A stretch of 22,834 bases of DNA from positions 1 through 22,834 of the forward strand of contig DASVFT010000069.1 in the NCBI GenBank assembly GCA_036379935.1, written 5' to 3'. A program made the position numbers and the translations under genes. The notes under the pieces were generated by a model. The model was not told where the DNA came from, made no database searches, and saw only the letters and a program-made list of their open reading frames with translations. Below, in pieces: positions 14,767-20,597 of this stretch; the first letter of the stretch is position 1; each line of letters begins with the position of its first letter. Origin of the DNA: JAOPZW01 sp036379935. GTDB taxonomy: Bacteria > Actinomycetota > Thermoleophilia > Solirubrobacterales > Solirubrobacteraceae.

Positions 14767-14815
14767 GCGCCGTGGCGACCTAGCCCGAGACGCGCGGCCA
14801 GCGGTCCGCCAGGCG
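14767..14815 (-). repeat. Partial copy of the deacetylase 3' end (left direct repeat)
   Basis: These 49 bases match 15532-15589 exactly apart from a 9-bp gap (GGCTCCGAC, 15557-15565, is missing here). On the minus strand they read RLADRWPRVSG and a TAG stop, against RLADRWPRVGAVSG and stop in the true gene. The copy thus carries the last codons, the stop and 13 bases beyond. Confidence 0.92.
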
Positions 14816-14869
14816 TCCTCCGGCCTGCTCTGCCGCCGGCTCTCGCCGCTCGCCTCTGCCGCCAGCGCC

Positions 14870-14932
14870 GCCGCTCTGCCGCCGGCGCGGGCCGCTCTGC
14901 CGCTGGCGCGGGCCGCTCTGCCGCGAGCGCTT
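14870..14932. repeat. 21-bp tandem array, left
   Basis: Three 21-bp units start at 14870, 14891 and 14912, each opening GCCGCTCTGCCG; a partial fourth runs into the inverted repeat at 14934. Units diverge toward the right. The unit is the reverse complement of the unit in the array at 15390-15530. Confidence 0.8.
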
Positions 14933-14933
14933 C

Positions 14934-14962
14934 CCGCTCTGCGCGGCCAGGGCAGTGAGGGA
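14934..14962 (+). repeat. Left arm of a 29-bp inverted repeat
   Basis: Opens CCGCTCTGCGCG and ends CAGTGAGGGA. It matches the reverse complement of 15348-15376 at 28 of 29 positions. The arms enclose 385 bp. Confidence 0.9.
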
Positions 14963-15178
14963 AAGAGGGATTGCCGCTCGCGGCTCGTCCGGCGCGAGCC
15001 GCCGCCGCGGCGTCGCCTGCCACGCACTCGGGGCGAACTGCGTGCGCGTGCGTCATCGGCGCGAGCCTCCGTCGGCGCGAGCGTCCGTCGGCGCGAGGAT
15101 GTTCGCCAGCGCGTGCGCGTATCTCCACAGGCCGCGCGTGCGTCGTAACACCTCGATGCGAGCCGTAAGGCCCGCCAA

Positions 15179-15229
15179 GGGGGTGGGCGACATTGACAGT
15201 CATAGTGACTGTCAATCGCGCACACCCCC
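15179..15229. promoter_or_regulatory. 51-bp dyad with perfect 11-bp core (operator-like)
   Basis: Core arms ATTGACAGTCA (15192-15202) and TGACTGTCAAT (15206-15216) are perfect inverted copies around TAG. Pairing extends outward to GGGGG at 15179 and CCCCC at 15229, with 21 of 24 positions matching. The AT-richer core stands out in very GC-rich DNA and looks like a binding site for a dimeric regulator. A structured RNA or bidirectional terminator is the alternative, but there is no T-run. No gene starts nearby. Confidence 0.75.
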
Positions 15230-15347
15230 TGCAGCGCCGCGCGATCGTTACAACTCGCGTGCGATTTGCGCCGCATCTGCCGCGGCCGTGTGCCCACAGG
15301 CGCGCGTGCGCCCGCGCACGAGCAGGCCGCAAGCGACCGGCCCATCC

Positions 15348-15376
15348 TCCCTCACTGCCCTGGTCGCGCAGAGCGG
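15348..15376 (-). repeat. Right arm of the 29-bp inverted repeat
   Basis: Opens TCCCTCACTGCCCTGG and ends CAGAGCGG. It pairs with 14934-14962 with a single mismatch. The opposed tandem array starts 13 bp to the right. Confidence 0.9.
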
Positions 15377-15389
15377 CGAGCGTCGGCGG

Positions 15390-15530
15390 CAGAGCGGCCC
15401 GCGCCGGCACCAGAGCGGGGCCCGCGCCGGCACCAGAGCGGGGCCCGCGCCGGCGCCAGAGCGGGGCCCGCGCCGGCGCCAGAGCGGGGCCCGCGCCGGC
15501 GCCAGAGCGGCCAGCGCCCGCGGCAGAGCC
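15390..15530. repeat. 21-23-bp tandem array, right (opposed to the left array)
   Basis: Units start at 15390 (21 bp), 15411, 15434, 15457, 15480 (23 bp each) and 15503 (21 bp), then a partial unit. Each opens CAGAGCGG and includes CCGCGCCGGC. The four 23-bp units are almost identical, differing only by CAC/CGC at the end, which indicates recent expansion. Reverse-complemented, they resemble the left array. Confidence 0.88.
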
Positions 15531-15531
15531 C

Positions 15532-15589
15532 GCGCCGTGGCGACCTAGCCCGAGACGGCTCCGACGCGCGGCCAGCGGTCCGCCAGGCG
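15532..15589 (-). repeat. Right direct repeat at the deacetylase gene end
   Basis: The parental copy of the repeat at 14767-14815. It spans 13 bases downstream of the deacetylase stop and its last 14 codons, including the 9 bases absent from the left copy. Confidence 0.9.
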
Positions 15590-16579
15590 CGATGCGGCCT
15601 CGGCGGCCAGCGGGTGCAGCGCCACCGGCGGGCGCGGCGGCGGCGACTCGGCTCCGACGACCTCGAGCGTGGCGACCACCGACTCGGCCAGGCCCTCGAG
15701 GTCGTAGCCGCCTTCGAGGACGATCGCGAGCGGAACGCCGAGATCGTCGGCCAAGGTGCGCATGCCGGCGGCCATCTGCGCGTAGCCCTCGCGCGTGACC
15801 CGGCAGCCGCCGAGCGGGTCGCGCACGTGGGCGTCGTAGCCGGCCGAGACGAGCACGAGGCCGGGCTGGTAGTCCAGGCCCAGCGGCACGACGACGTGCT
15901 CGACGAGCGAGCACCACTCGGCGTCGCCCGTGCCGGCCGGCACGGGGAGGTTGACCGTGAAGCCCTCGCCCGGACCGGAACCGGTGTCGCTGGCCGGGCC
16001 GGTGCCGGGATACAGCGGCGACTCGTGGATGCTGACGAAGAGCACGTCGGCATCGGCGTGGAAGATGTCGTTCGTGCCGTTGCCGTGGTGCACGTCCCAG
16101 TCGAGGACGAGCACGCGCCCAGCCGCCCAGCGGTCGAGCGCCCGGCGCGCCGCCACCGCGACGTTGTTGAACAGGCAGAAGCCCATCGCGCGCGCGGGCA
16201 GAGCGTGGTGGCCCGGCGGCCGGTGCAGCGAGGCGCCCACGCGCCGCTCGCCCTCGCCCAGGAGCTCGTCGACCAGCGCCACGGCACCGCCCGCGGAATG
16301 CAGGGCCGCGCGATACGAGCCCTCCGAGACGATCGTGTCGACGTCGAGGGCGGCGCCCCCCGCGGCGGAGACGGCGGCGATCCTCTCGACGTAGCTCTCG
16401 GGATGCACGGCGTGCAGCGCCTCGTCCGGCACGGCCGGCGACTCGTGCACCTCCCATCCGAGCCAGTCGACCTCGGCCAGCGCGCGCTCGATGGCGACGA
16501 TGCGCTCAACGCGCTCGGGGTGCGCGCCCGTGTGATGCTCCAGCGACGAGGGATGGCGCAGCAGGAGCCCGGGAGCCAT
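15545..16579 (-). CDS. Histone deacetylase-family amidohydrolase (AcuC/acetylpolyamine type)
   Basis: A zinc-dependent deacetylase of the arginase/HDAC superfamily. Bacterial members remove acetyl groups from proteins such as acetyl-CoA synthetase or from polyamines; the substrate cannot be told here. The 344 residues carry RPPGHHA (120-126, the His pair), LDWDVHHGNGT (159-169; zinc ligands Asp162 and His164), SAGYDAH (245-251; third ligand Asp249) and LEGGYD with the catalytic Tyr292. ATG 16579 is preferred to an ATG 51 bases upstream because the conserved LLLRHPSSLEH follows and a TACGGT box lies exactly 6 nt before. The 3' end is duplicated at 14767-14815. It is divergent from nadB. Confidence 0.94.
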   Translation of the reverse strand: MAPGLLLRHPSSLEHHTGAHPERVERIVAIERALAEVDWLGWEVHESPAVPDEALHAVHPESYVERIAAVSAAGGAALDVDTIVSEGSYRAALHSAGGAVALVDELLGEGERRVGASLHRPPGHHALPARAMGFCLFNNVAVAARRALDRWAAGRVLVLDWDVHHGNGTNDIFHADADVLFVSIHESPLYPGTGPASDTGSGPGEGFTVNLPVPAGTGDAEWCSLVEHVVVPLGLDYQPGLVLVSAGYDAHVRDPLGGCRVTREGYAQMAAGMRTLADDLGVPLAIVLEGGYDLEGLAESVVATLEVVGAESPPPRPPVALHPLAAEAASRLADRWPRVGAVSG

Positions 16580-16584
16580 CCGGT

Positions 16585-16591
16585 TACCGTA
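16585..16591. promoter_or_regulatory. Overlapping divergent -10 boxes
   Basis: TACCGT (16585-16590, plus) lies 8 nt before the nadB ATG. TACGGT (16586-16591, minus) lies 6 nt before the deacetylase ATG. They share five base pairs within a near-palindrome. Polymerases could not occupy both at once. Both genes would be leaderless or nearly so. Confidence 0.5.
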
Positions 16592-16598
16592 CCGGCGC

Positions 16599-18065
16599 AT
16601 GCCGGCGCCCGAGCGCATCGAGGCGGACATCGCGGTCGTCGGCGCCGGCGCCGCCGGCCTCTACGCGGCCTACACCGGCGCGCGCGGCGGCGCGCGCGTG
16701 GCGCTCGTGTCGGCCACGCCGCTCGCCCGCACCGCCAGCTACTGGGCGCAGGGCGGGCTGGCCGCCGCGCTGGCCGTCGACGACTCGCCCGACCTGCACC
16801 GCGAGGACACCGAACGCGCCGGGCGCGACCTCGTACGCTCGAGCGCCGCCTCGGTCCTGTGCCGCGAGGCTCCGCGCACGGTGAGCGAGCTCGAGCGCCT
16901 CGGGGTGCACTTCGACGCCGACCGCCACGGCAACCTGGCCCTCGGCCTCGAGGGCGGGCACTCGCGCCGGCGCGTGGTCCACGCCGGCGGCAGCGCCACC
17001 GGGCGGCGCGTCGTGCGCCAGCTGTCGGCCGTGGTGGTCGAGACCGACGGCGTGAACGTCATCGAAGGCGCGCGCGCGGCCCGGCTGTGGACGCACGACG
17101 GGCGCTGCGTCGGCGTCGTCTGCGAGGACGGCCGTGCCATCCACGCGCGCGCCGTCGTCCTCGCCACGGGCGGCTCGGCCGCCCTCTGGCGGCGCACGAC
17201 CAACCCGCCCGGCTCGCTGGGCATCGGCCTCCTGCTGGCACGCGAGGCCGGCGCCGCCCTCGCCGATCTCGAGCTCATGCAGTTCCACCCCACCGCCGTG
17301 ACGGGCGTCAAGGGGCGCGAGGGGTTCCTCGTCACCGAGGCGATCCGCGGCGAGGGCGCCACGCTGCTCGACGCCCGCGGCGAGCGCTTCGTGGAGGAGC
17401 TGGCCCCGCGCGACGAGGTCGCGCGCGCGATCTGGGCGACGATGGCGGAGAGCGGGGCCTCCAGCGTCGACCTCGACATGCGCGCCGTCGACCCGCTGCT
17501 CTTCCCCAACGTCGTCAGCGCGCTGCGCGACGCCGGCCTCGACCCCGCGCGCGAGCTCGTGCCCGTCGCCCCCGCGGCCCACTACGGCATGGGCGGCATC
17601 GTCACCGACCTCGACGGCGCGACGACGGTCCCCGGCCTGTACGCCGTGGGCGAGAGCGCGTGCACCGGCCTGCACGGCGCCAATCGCCTTGCCTCGAACT
17701 CGCTGAGCGAATGCTTCGTCTTCGGGGCGCGCGCCTCGTCGGCCGCGCTGGCCGAGCCGCGCGAAAGCCCTGGCCAGGCGCCCCCCGAGCCGCCCGCCGC
17801 CCCGCCGCTGCAGGCGCCCAGCCGCGAGACGCGCGCGGCGCTGTGGGAGCACGCGGGCCTCGTCCGCGACGCCGAAGGACTGCGCGCCCTGGCGGAGCAC
17901 CCGCACCCGCTCGCGGCGCTCATCGCCCGCCACGCCCTGCTCCGCACCGAGACCCGCGGGGCCCACATCCGCTCGGACTTCCCCGAGCGCGACCCGGCGC
18001 TCGACCGGCACCACACGGTCACGCACGGCGACGCCGAAGGCCCCGCGTTCGAGCGCTGGGTCTGA
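16599..18065 (+). CDS. nadB: L-aspartate oxidase
   Basis: FAD enzyme converting L-aspartate to iminoaspartate, the first step of de novo NAD synthesis. Over 488 residues: dinucleotide-binding VVGAGAAGLYAA (13-24), SYWAQGGLAAA (47-57), the HxxxRRRVVHAGGSATGRRV segment, FHPTAV, EAIRGEGA, HYGMGGI and the FAD-contacting PGLYAVGESACTGLHGANR followed by LASNSL. The C-terminal helical domain is shorter than in E. coli NadB (540 residues). Succinate dehydrogenase and fumarate reductase are related, but the GLHGANRLASNSL form and lack of an iron-sulfur partner favour NadB. nadA and nadC are not adjacent in this window. Confidence 0.93.
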   Translation: MPAPERIEADIAVVGAGAAGLYAAYTGARGGARVALVSATPLARTASYWAQGGLAAALAVDDSPDLHREDTERAGRDLVRSSAASVLCREAPRTVSELERLGVHFDADRHGNLALGLEGGHSRRRVVHAGGSATGRRVVRQLSAVVVETDGVNVIEGARAARLWTHDGRCVGVVCEDGRAIHARAVVLATGGSAALWRRTTNPPGSLGIGLLLAREAGAALADLELMQFHPTAVTGVKGREGFLVTEAIRGEGATLLDARGERFVEELAPRDEVARAIWATMAESGASSVDLDMRAVDPLLFPNVVSALRDAGLDPARELVPVAPAAHYGMGGIVTDLDGATTVPGLYAVGESACTGLHGANRLASNSLSECFVFGARASSAALAEPRESPGQAPPEPPAAPPLQAPSRETRAALWEHAGLVRDAEGLRALAEHPHPLAALIARHALLRTETRGAHIRSDFPERDPALDRHHTVTHGDAEGPAFERWV

Positions 18066-18124
18066 GCGCACCACGTCGCCTGAACGAACGCGTTTCTTAA
18101 CGCGAACTCAACACTGGCGCCGTT

Positions 18125-18153
18125 TTGACCTTCACAAGCGCAGTCCATACTCG
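18125..18153 (+). promoter_or_regulatory. Sigma70-like promoter for the 142-residue gene
   Basis: TTGACC (18125-18130), a 17-nt spacer and TACTCG (18148-18153), with CATACT (18146-18151) as an alternative -10. A start near 18160 gives a leader of about 45 nt with AGGAGGA at 18184-18190. A small hairpin CGCGTT/AACGCG sits upstream (18089-18104), after nadB. Confidence 0.55.
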
Positions 18154-18204
18154 CGCTCGGTCCGGGAGCGGGGGAAGACCAACAGGAGGACAGCGTCAAC
18201 GCTC

Positions 18205-18633
18205 ATGTACCAGGTCAGTAGGGCGATCTATCGCGAGCTCTCGGGTGAGATCGTCGGTGGTAGGGAGGCCCACGAGCAGGTCCTGCACTCGTGCGAGGAG
18301 ACTGTTCAGCGGCTGGTCGGAGACCGGCACTACTTCGCGCGTCCAGCGCGGTACCTCTTCCAGGAGATCAGGCCGCACTTCCCGATGCAGGCGCAGCCGC
18401 GGGTGTGGCGGGTGGTCGAGGGCTATGTGAGCTGCGCCATGGAGGTCCTGGAGCGCATGCCCCAGAACGGCTTCGACGTCAACGGCCAGCCGCTCCAGTG
18501 CCGCGCCACCACCCGACGGGGCACGCCCTGCCAGCGCGTGCCGCTGCATCACAACGGCTACTGCCCCTCTCATCAGCACCTCTCCGAGACCGAGGAGGTC
18601 GAGCTGGAGGGGACCGAGGCGATCGCAGCCTGA
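18205..18633 (+). CDS. Uncharacterised protein with C-terminal Cys/His zinc-like motif
   Basis: I do not recognise a named family. The 142 residues start with a helical region (about 1-85: MYQVSRAIYRELSGEIVGG... with RVWRVVEGYVSCAMEVLERM). A linker DVNGQPLQ follows, then CRATTRRGTPCQ...GYCPSH, giving Cys99, Cys109, Cys120 and His123 (C-x9-C-x10-C-x2-H). The C-x-A-T-x3-G-x2-C pattern resembles small zinc-binding modules found at the ends of bacterial and phage proteins. The tail is acidic, ending ELEGTEAIAA. The ribosome site AGGAGGA is 14 nt before the ATG, which is long. Its own promoter makes it a single-gene unit, and its 3' end is tandemly repeated downstream. Confidence 0.88.
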   Translation: MYQVSRAIYRELSGEIVGGREAHEQVLHSCEETVQRLVGDRHYFARPARYLFQEIRPHFPMQAQPRVWRVVEGYVSCAMEVLERMPQNGFDVNGQPLQCRATTRRGTPCQRVPLHHNGYCPSHQHLSETEEVELEGTEAIAA

Positions 18634-18723
18634 GCCGGAGGGCACCGAGGCAATCGCGGCCTGAGCTCGACGGCACCCAGGCGATCGCAGCCTGAGCCGG
18701 AGGGCACCGAGGCGATCGCGGCC
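18601..18723 (+). repeat. 31-bp tandem repeat of a gene end, four units
   Basis: Units start at 18601, 18632, 18663 (31 bp each) and 18694 (30 bp). The first is the last ten codons of the preceding gene plus the T of its stop. Because 31 is not divisible by three, each unit lies in a new frame. Within its own frame, units 1-3 read ELEGTEAIAA, EPEGTEAIAA and ELDGTQAIAA, each ending in TGA; unit 4 reads EPEGTEAIAA without a stop. The array fills the gap up to the hyuA promoter. Confidence 0.92.
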
Positions 18724-18731
18724 GAGGGCGA

Positions 18732-18737
18732 TAGCGT
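18732..18737 (+). promoter_or_regulatory. -10-like TAGCGT six bases before hyuA
   Basis: TAGCGT followed by 6 nt (CCGGGG) and ATG matches leaderless geometry. The same hexamer occurs before the HU gene. No clear -35 is seen; the tandem repeat would occupy that position. Confidence 0.45.
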
Positions 18738-18743
18738 CCGGGG

Positions 18744-20597
18744 ATGCTCCTGGGCGTCGACGTCGGCGGCACGTTCACCGACGCCGTCCTCGTCGCCGGC
18801 GGCAGGCTCTACACGGCCAAGGCGCCGACCACGCCCGACGACCAGTCGCGCGGGGTCATGGTCGCCGTCGAGCGGGCGCTGGCCGCCGCGGGGGTCGCCG
18901 TGGCCGACGTCGAGGGCTTCGCCCACGGCATGACCGTGGCGACCAACGCGCTGCTCGAGGGCAAGGTGGCGCGCACGGCCTTCGTCGCCACCGCCGGCTT
19001 CACCGACCTCGTCGCGCTGGGACGTCAGGCGCGGCGCGAGCTGTATCGCCTGTGCGCGGCCCATCCGGCGCCACTCGCGCCGCCCGAGCGGCGCTTCGGG
19101 GCGCGTGAGCGGACCGGTCCCGATGGCGTCCTGGAGCCGCTGGACGGGCTCGACGAGCTCGTCGGCGCCGTCGCCGAGGGCGAGCCCGAGGCCATCGCGG
19201 TCTGCCTGCTGCACAGCTATCGCCATCCCGACCACGAGCGCGCGATCGGCGACGCGCTGCGCGAGGCGCTGGGCGTGCACGTGTCGCTGTCGCACGAGGT
19301 CGTGGGCACGTTCCGCGAGTTCGAGCGCGCCGCCACGACCGAAGTCGACGCCGCGCTCTCGCCCCTGCTGGCGCGCTACCTGCGCCGGCTGCGCGACGCG
19401 GCCGTCGACGCCGGCCTGCCCGCCCCGGCCATCATGCAGTCCAGCGGCGGCCTCGCCGCGCTGGAGACCGCGGCCGACCACGCGGCGCTGACGGTGCTCA
19501 GCGGGCCCGCCGGTGGAGCGGCCGCCGCGGCCCTGCTGGCCGAGCGCTGCGGCGAGCCCGACCTGCTGTGCTTCGACATGGGCGGCACGTCGTGCGACGT
19601 GTGCGTGGTCGAGGGCGGCCGCGTGCGCGAGACGACGGCGCGCGAGGTCGGCGGCCGCCCGCTGGCGCTGCCGATGATCGACATCCACACCGTCGGCGCG
19701 GGCGGCGGGTCGATCGCGTGGCGCGATCCGGGGGGCGCGCTGCGGGTCGGCCCGCACAGCGCGGGGGCCGAGCCCGGCCCGGCGTGCTACGGGCGGGGCG
19801 GCACCGAGCCGACCGTCACCGACGCCAACCTCGTCCTCGGCCACCTGAGCGCCGACGCTCCCCTCGCCGGCGACGTCGAGCTCGACCCCGCCGCCGCCGA
19901 GCGGGCCGTCGGCCAGCTGGCCCGCGCGCTCGGCCTCGACGTGCGCGCGTGCGCGGAGGGCATCGTGCGCGTCGCCAACGCCGAGATGGTGCGGGCGCTG
20001 CGCGTGATGACCGTCGAGCGCGGCGTCGACCCCCGGCGCTTCGCGCTCCTGGCCTTCGGTGGCGCCGGACCGCTGCACGCCGCCGCCATCGCCGAGGAGC
20101 TGGGCATGACGAGGATCCTCGTGCCGCGGGCCTCGGGCGTGCTCAGCGCGCTCGGCCTGGCCGCGGCCGGCCGCCGAGCCGACGCGCAGCGCACGGTGCT
20201 CGGGCAGGCCGAGCCCGACCTCGAGGCCCTGCGCGGCGAGGTCCGCGCCGCGCTCGGCTCCGAGGCCGAGCTCGAGACGGCCTGGGACCTGCGCTACCGC
20301 GGCCAGTCGCACGAGCTCACGGTGCGCGGCGGCGAGCGCGACGAGCTGCGCGAGCGCTTCGAGGCCCTGCACGAGGAGCGCTACGGCCACCGTGATCCCG
20401 ACGGCGAGGTCGAGCTCGTCACGGTGCGAGTCACCGGGAGGCTGCCCGCCGCGCCGCTGCGCTTCGGAGCGCCGGGCGGCGAGCGCGTCGCCGGCCCGAC
20501 CGTCGTCCGCCTGCCCGAGGCCGCCCTCGTCGTGCCCGAGGGGTGGAGCGGCGCCGGCGACGACACAGGCACCCTCGTCCTGGAGCGCGCGTCGTGA
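18744..20597 (+). CDS. hyuA: Hydantoinase/oxoprolinase family subunit A
   Basis: An ATP-dependent amidohydrolase subunit, related to N-methylhydantoinase A, 5-oxoprolinase N-half and acetone carboxylase beta. The 617 residues begin with MLLGVDVGGTFTDAVLV, the actin/hexokinase-like phosphate loop. HGMTVATNALLE, the second ATP-site loop FDMGGTSCDV, and IDIHTVGAGGGSIAW follow. The C-terminal third includes AFGGAGPLHAAAIAEELG. It is shorter than many HyuA proteins (about 690) but all blocks are present. The partner subunit starts within its stop codon (GTGA). Substrate is not deducible; 5-oxoproline, hydantoins or N-methylhydantoin are candidates. Confidence 0.93.
   Translation: MLLGVDVGGTFTDAVLVAGGRLYTAKAPTTPDDQSRGVMVAVERALAAAGVAVADVEGFAHGMTVATNALLEGKVARTAFVATAGFTDLVALGRQARRELYRLCAAHPAPLAPPERRFGARERTGPDGVLEPLDGLDELVGAVAEGEPEAIAVCLLHSYRHPDHERAIGDALREALGVHVSLSHEVVGTFREFERAATTEVDAALSPLLARYLRRLRDAAVDAGLPAPAIMQSSGGLAALETAADHAALTVLSGPAGGAAAAALLAERCGEPDLLCFDMGGTSCDVCVVEGGRVRETTAREVGGRPLALPMIDIHTVGAGGGSIAWRDPGGALRVGPHSAGAEPGPACYGRGGTEPTVTDANLVLGHLSADAPLAGDVELDPAAAERAVGQLARALGLDVRACAEGIVRVANAEMVRALRVMTVERGVDPRRFALLAFGGAGPLHAAAIAEELGMTRILVPRASGVLSALGLAAAGRRADAQRTVLGQAEPDLEALRGEVRAALGSEAELETAWDLRYRGQSHELTVRGGERDELRERFEALHEERYGHRDPDGEVELVTVRVTGRLPAAPLRFGAPGGERVAGPTVVRLPEAALVVPEGWSGAGDDTGTLVLERAS

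Larger units (their letters stand above)
14763..15544. other. Gene-free, repeat-built intergenic region
   Basis: A 782-bp gap between two convergent genes. Open frames exist on both strands but are Arg/Ala-rich and made of the repeats, so I call none of them. Contents in order: a copy of the deacetylase gene end, a 21-bp array, one arm of a 29-bp inverted repeat, a 16-bp tandem pair (15068-15099), a 51-bp dyad, the second inverted-repeat arm, and an opposed 21-23-bp array. These are listed separately. Confidence 0.75.

Noticed and set aside
15390..15530. CRISPR-like array
   Set aside because: Units are contiguous 21-23-bp copies without unique spacers, and no cas genes are present.
13962..16457. 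831-residue minus-strand frame across the zinc-ribbon genes and repeats
   Set aside because: It is made of repeat translation and antisense of recognised genes.
18601..18723. Repeats containing GCGATCGC, the cyanobacterial HIP1 octamer
   Set aside because: The octamer is incidental to the coding repeat here and is mutated to GCAATCGC in one unit; the genome is not cyanobacterial in style.
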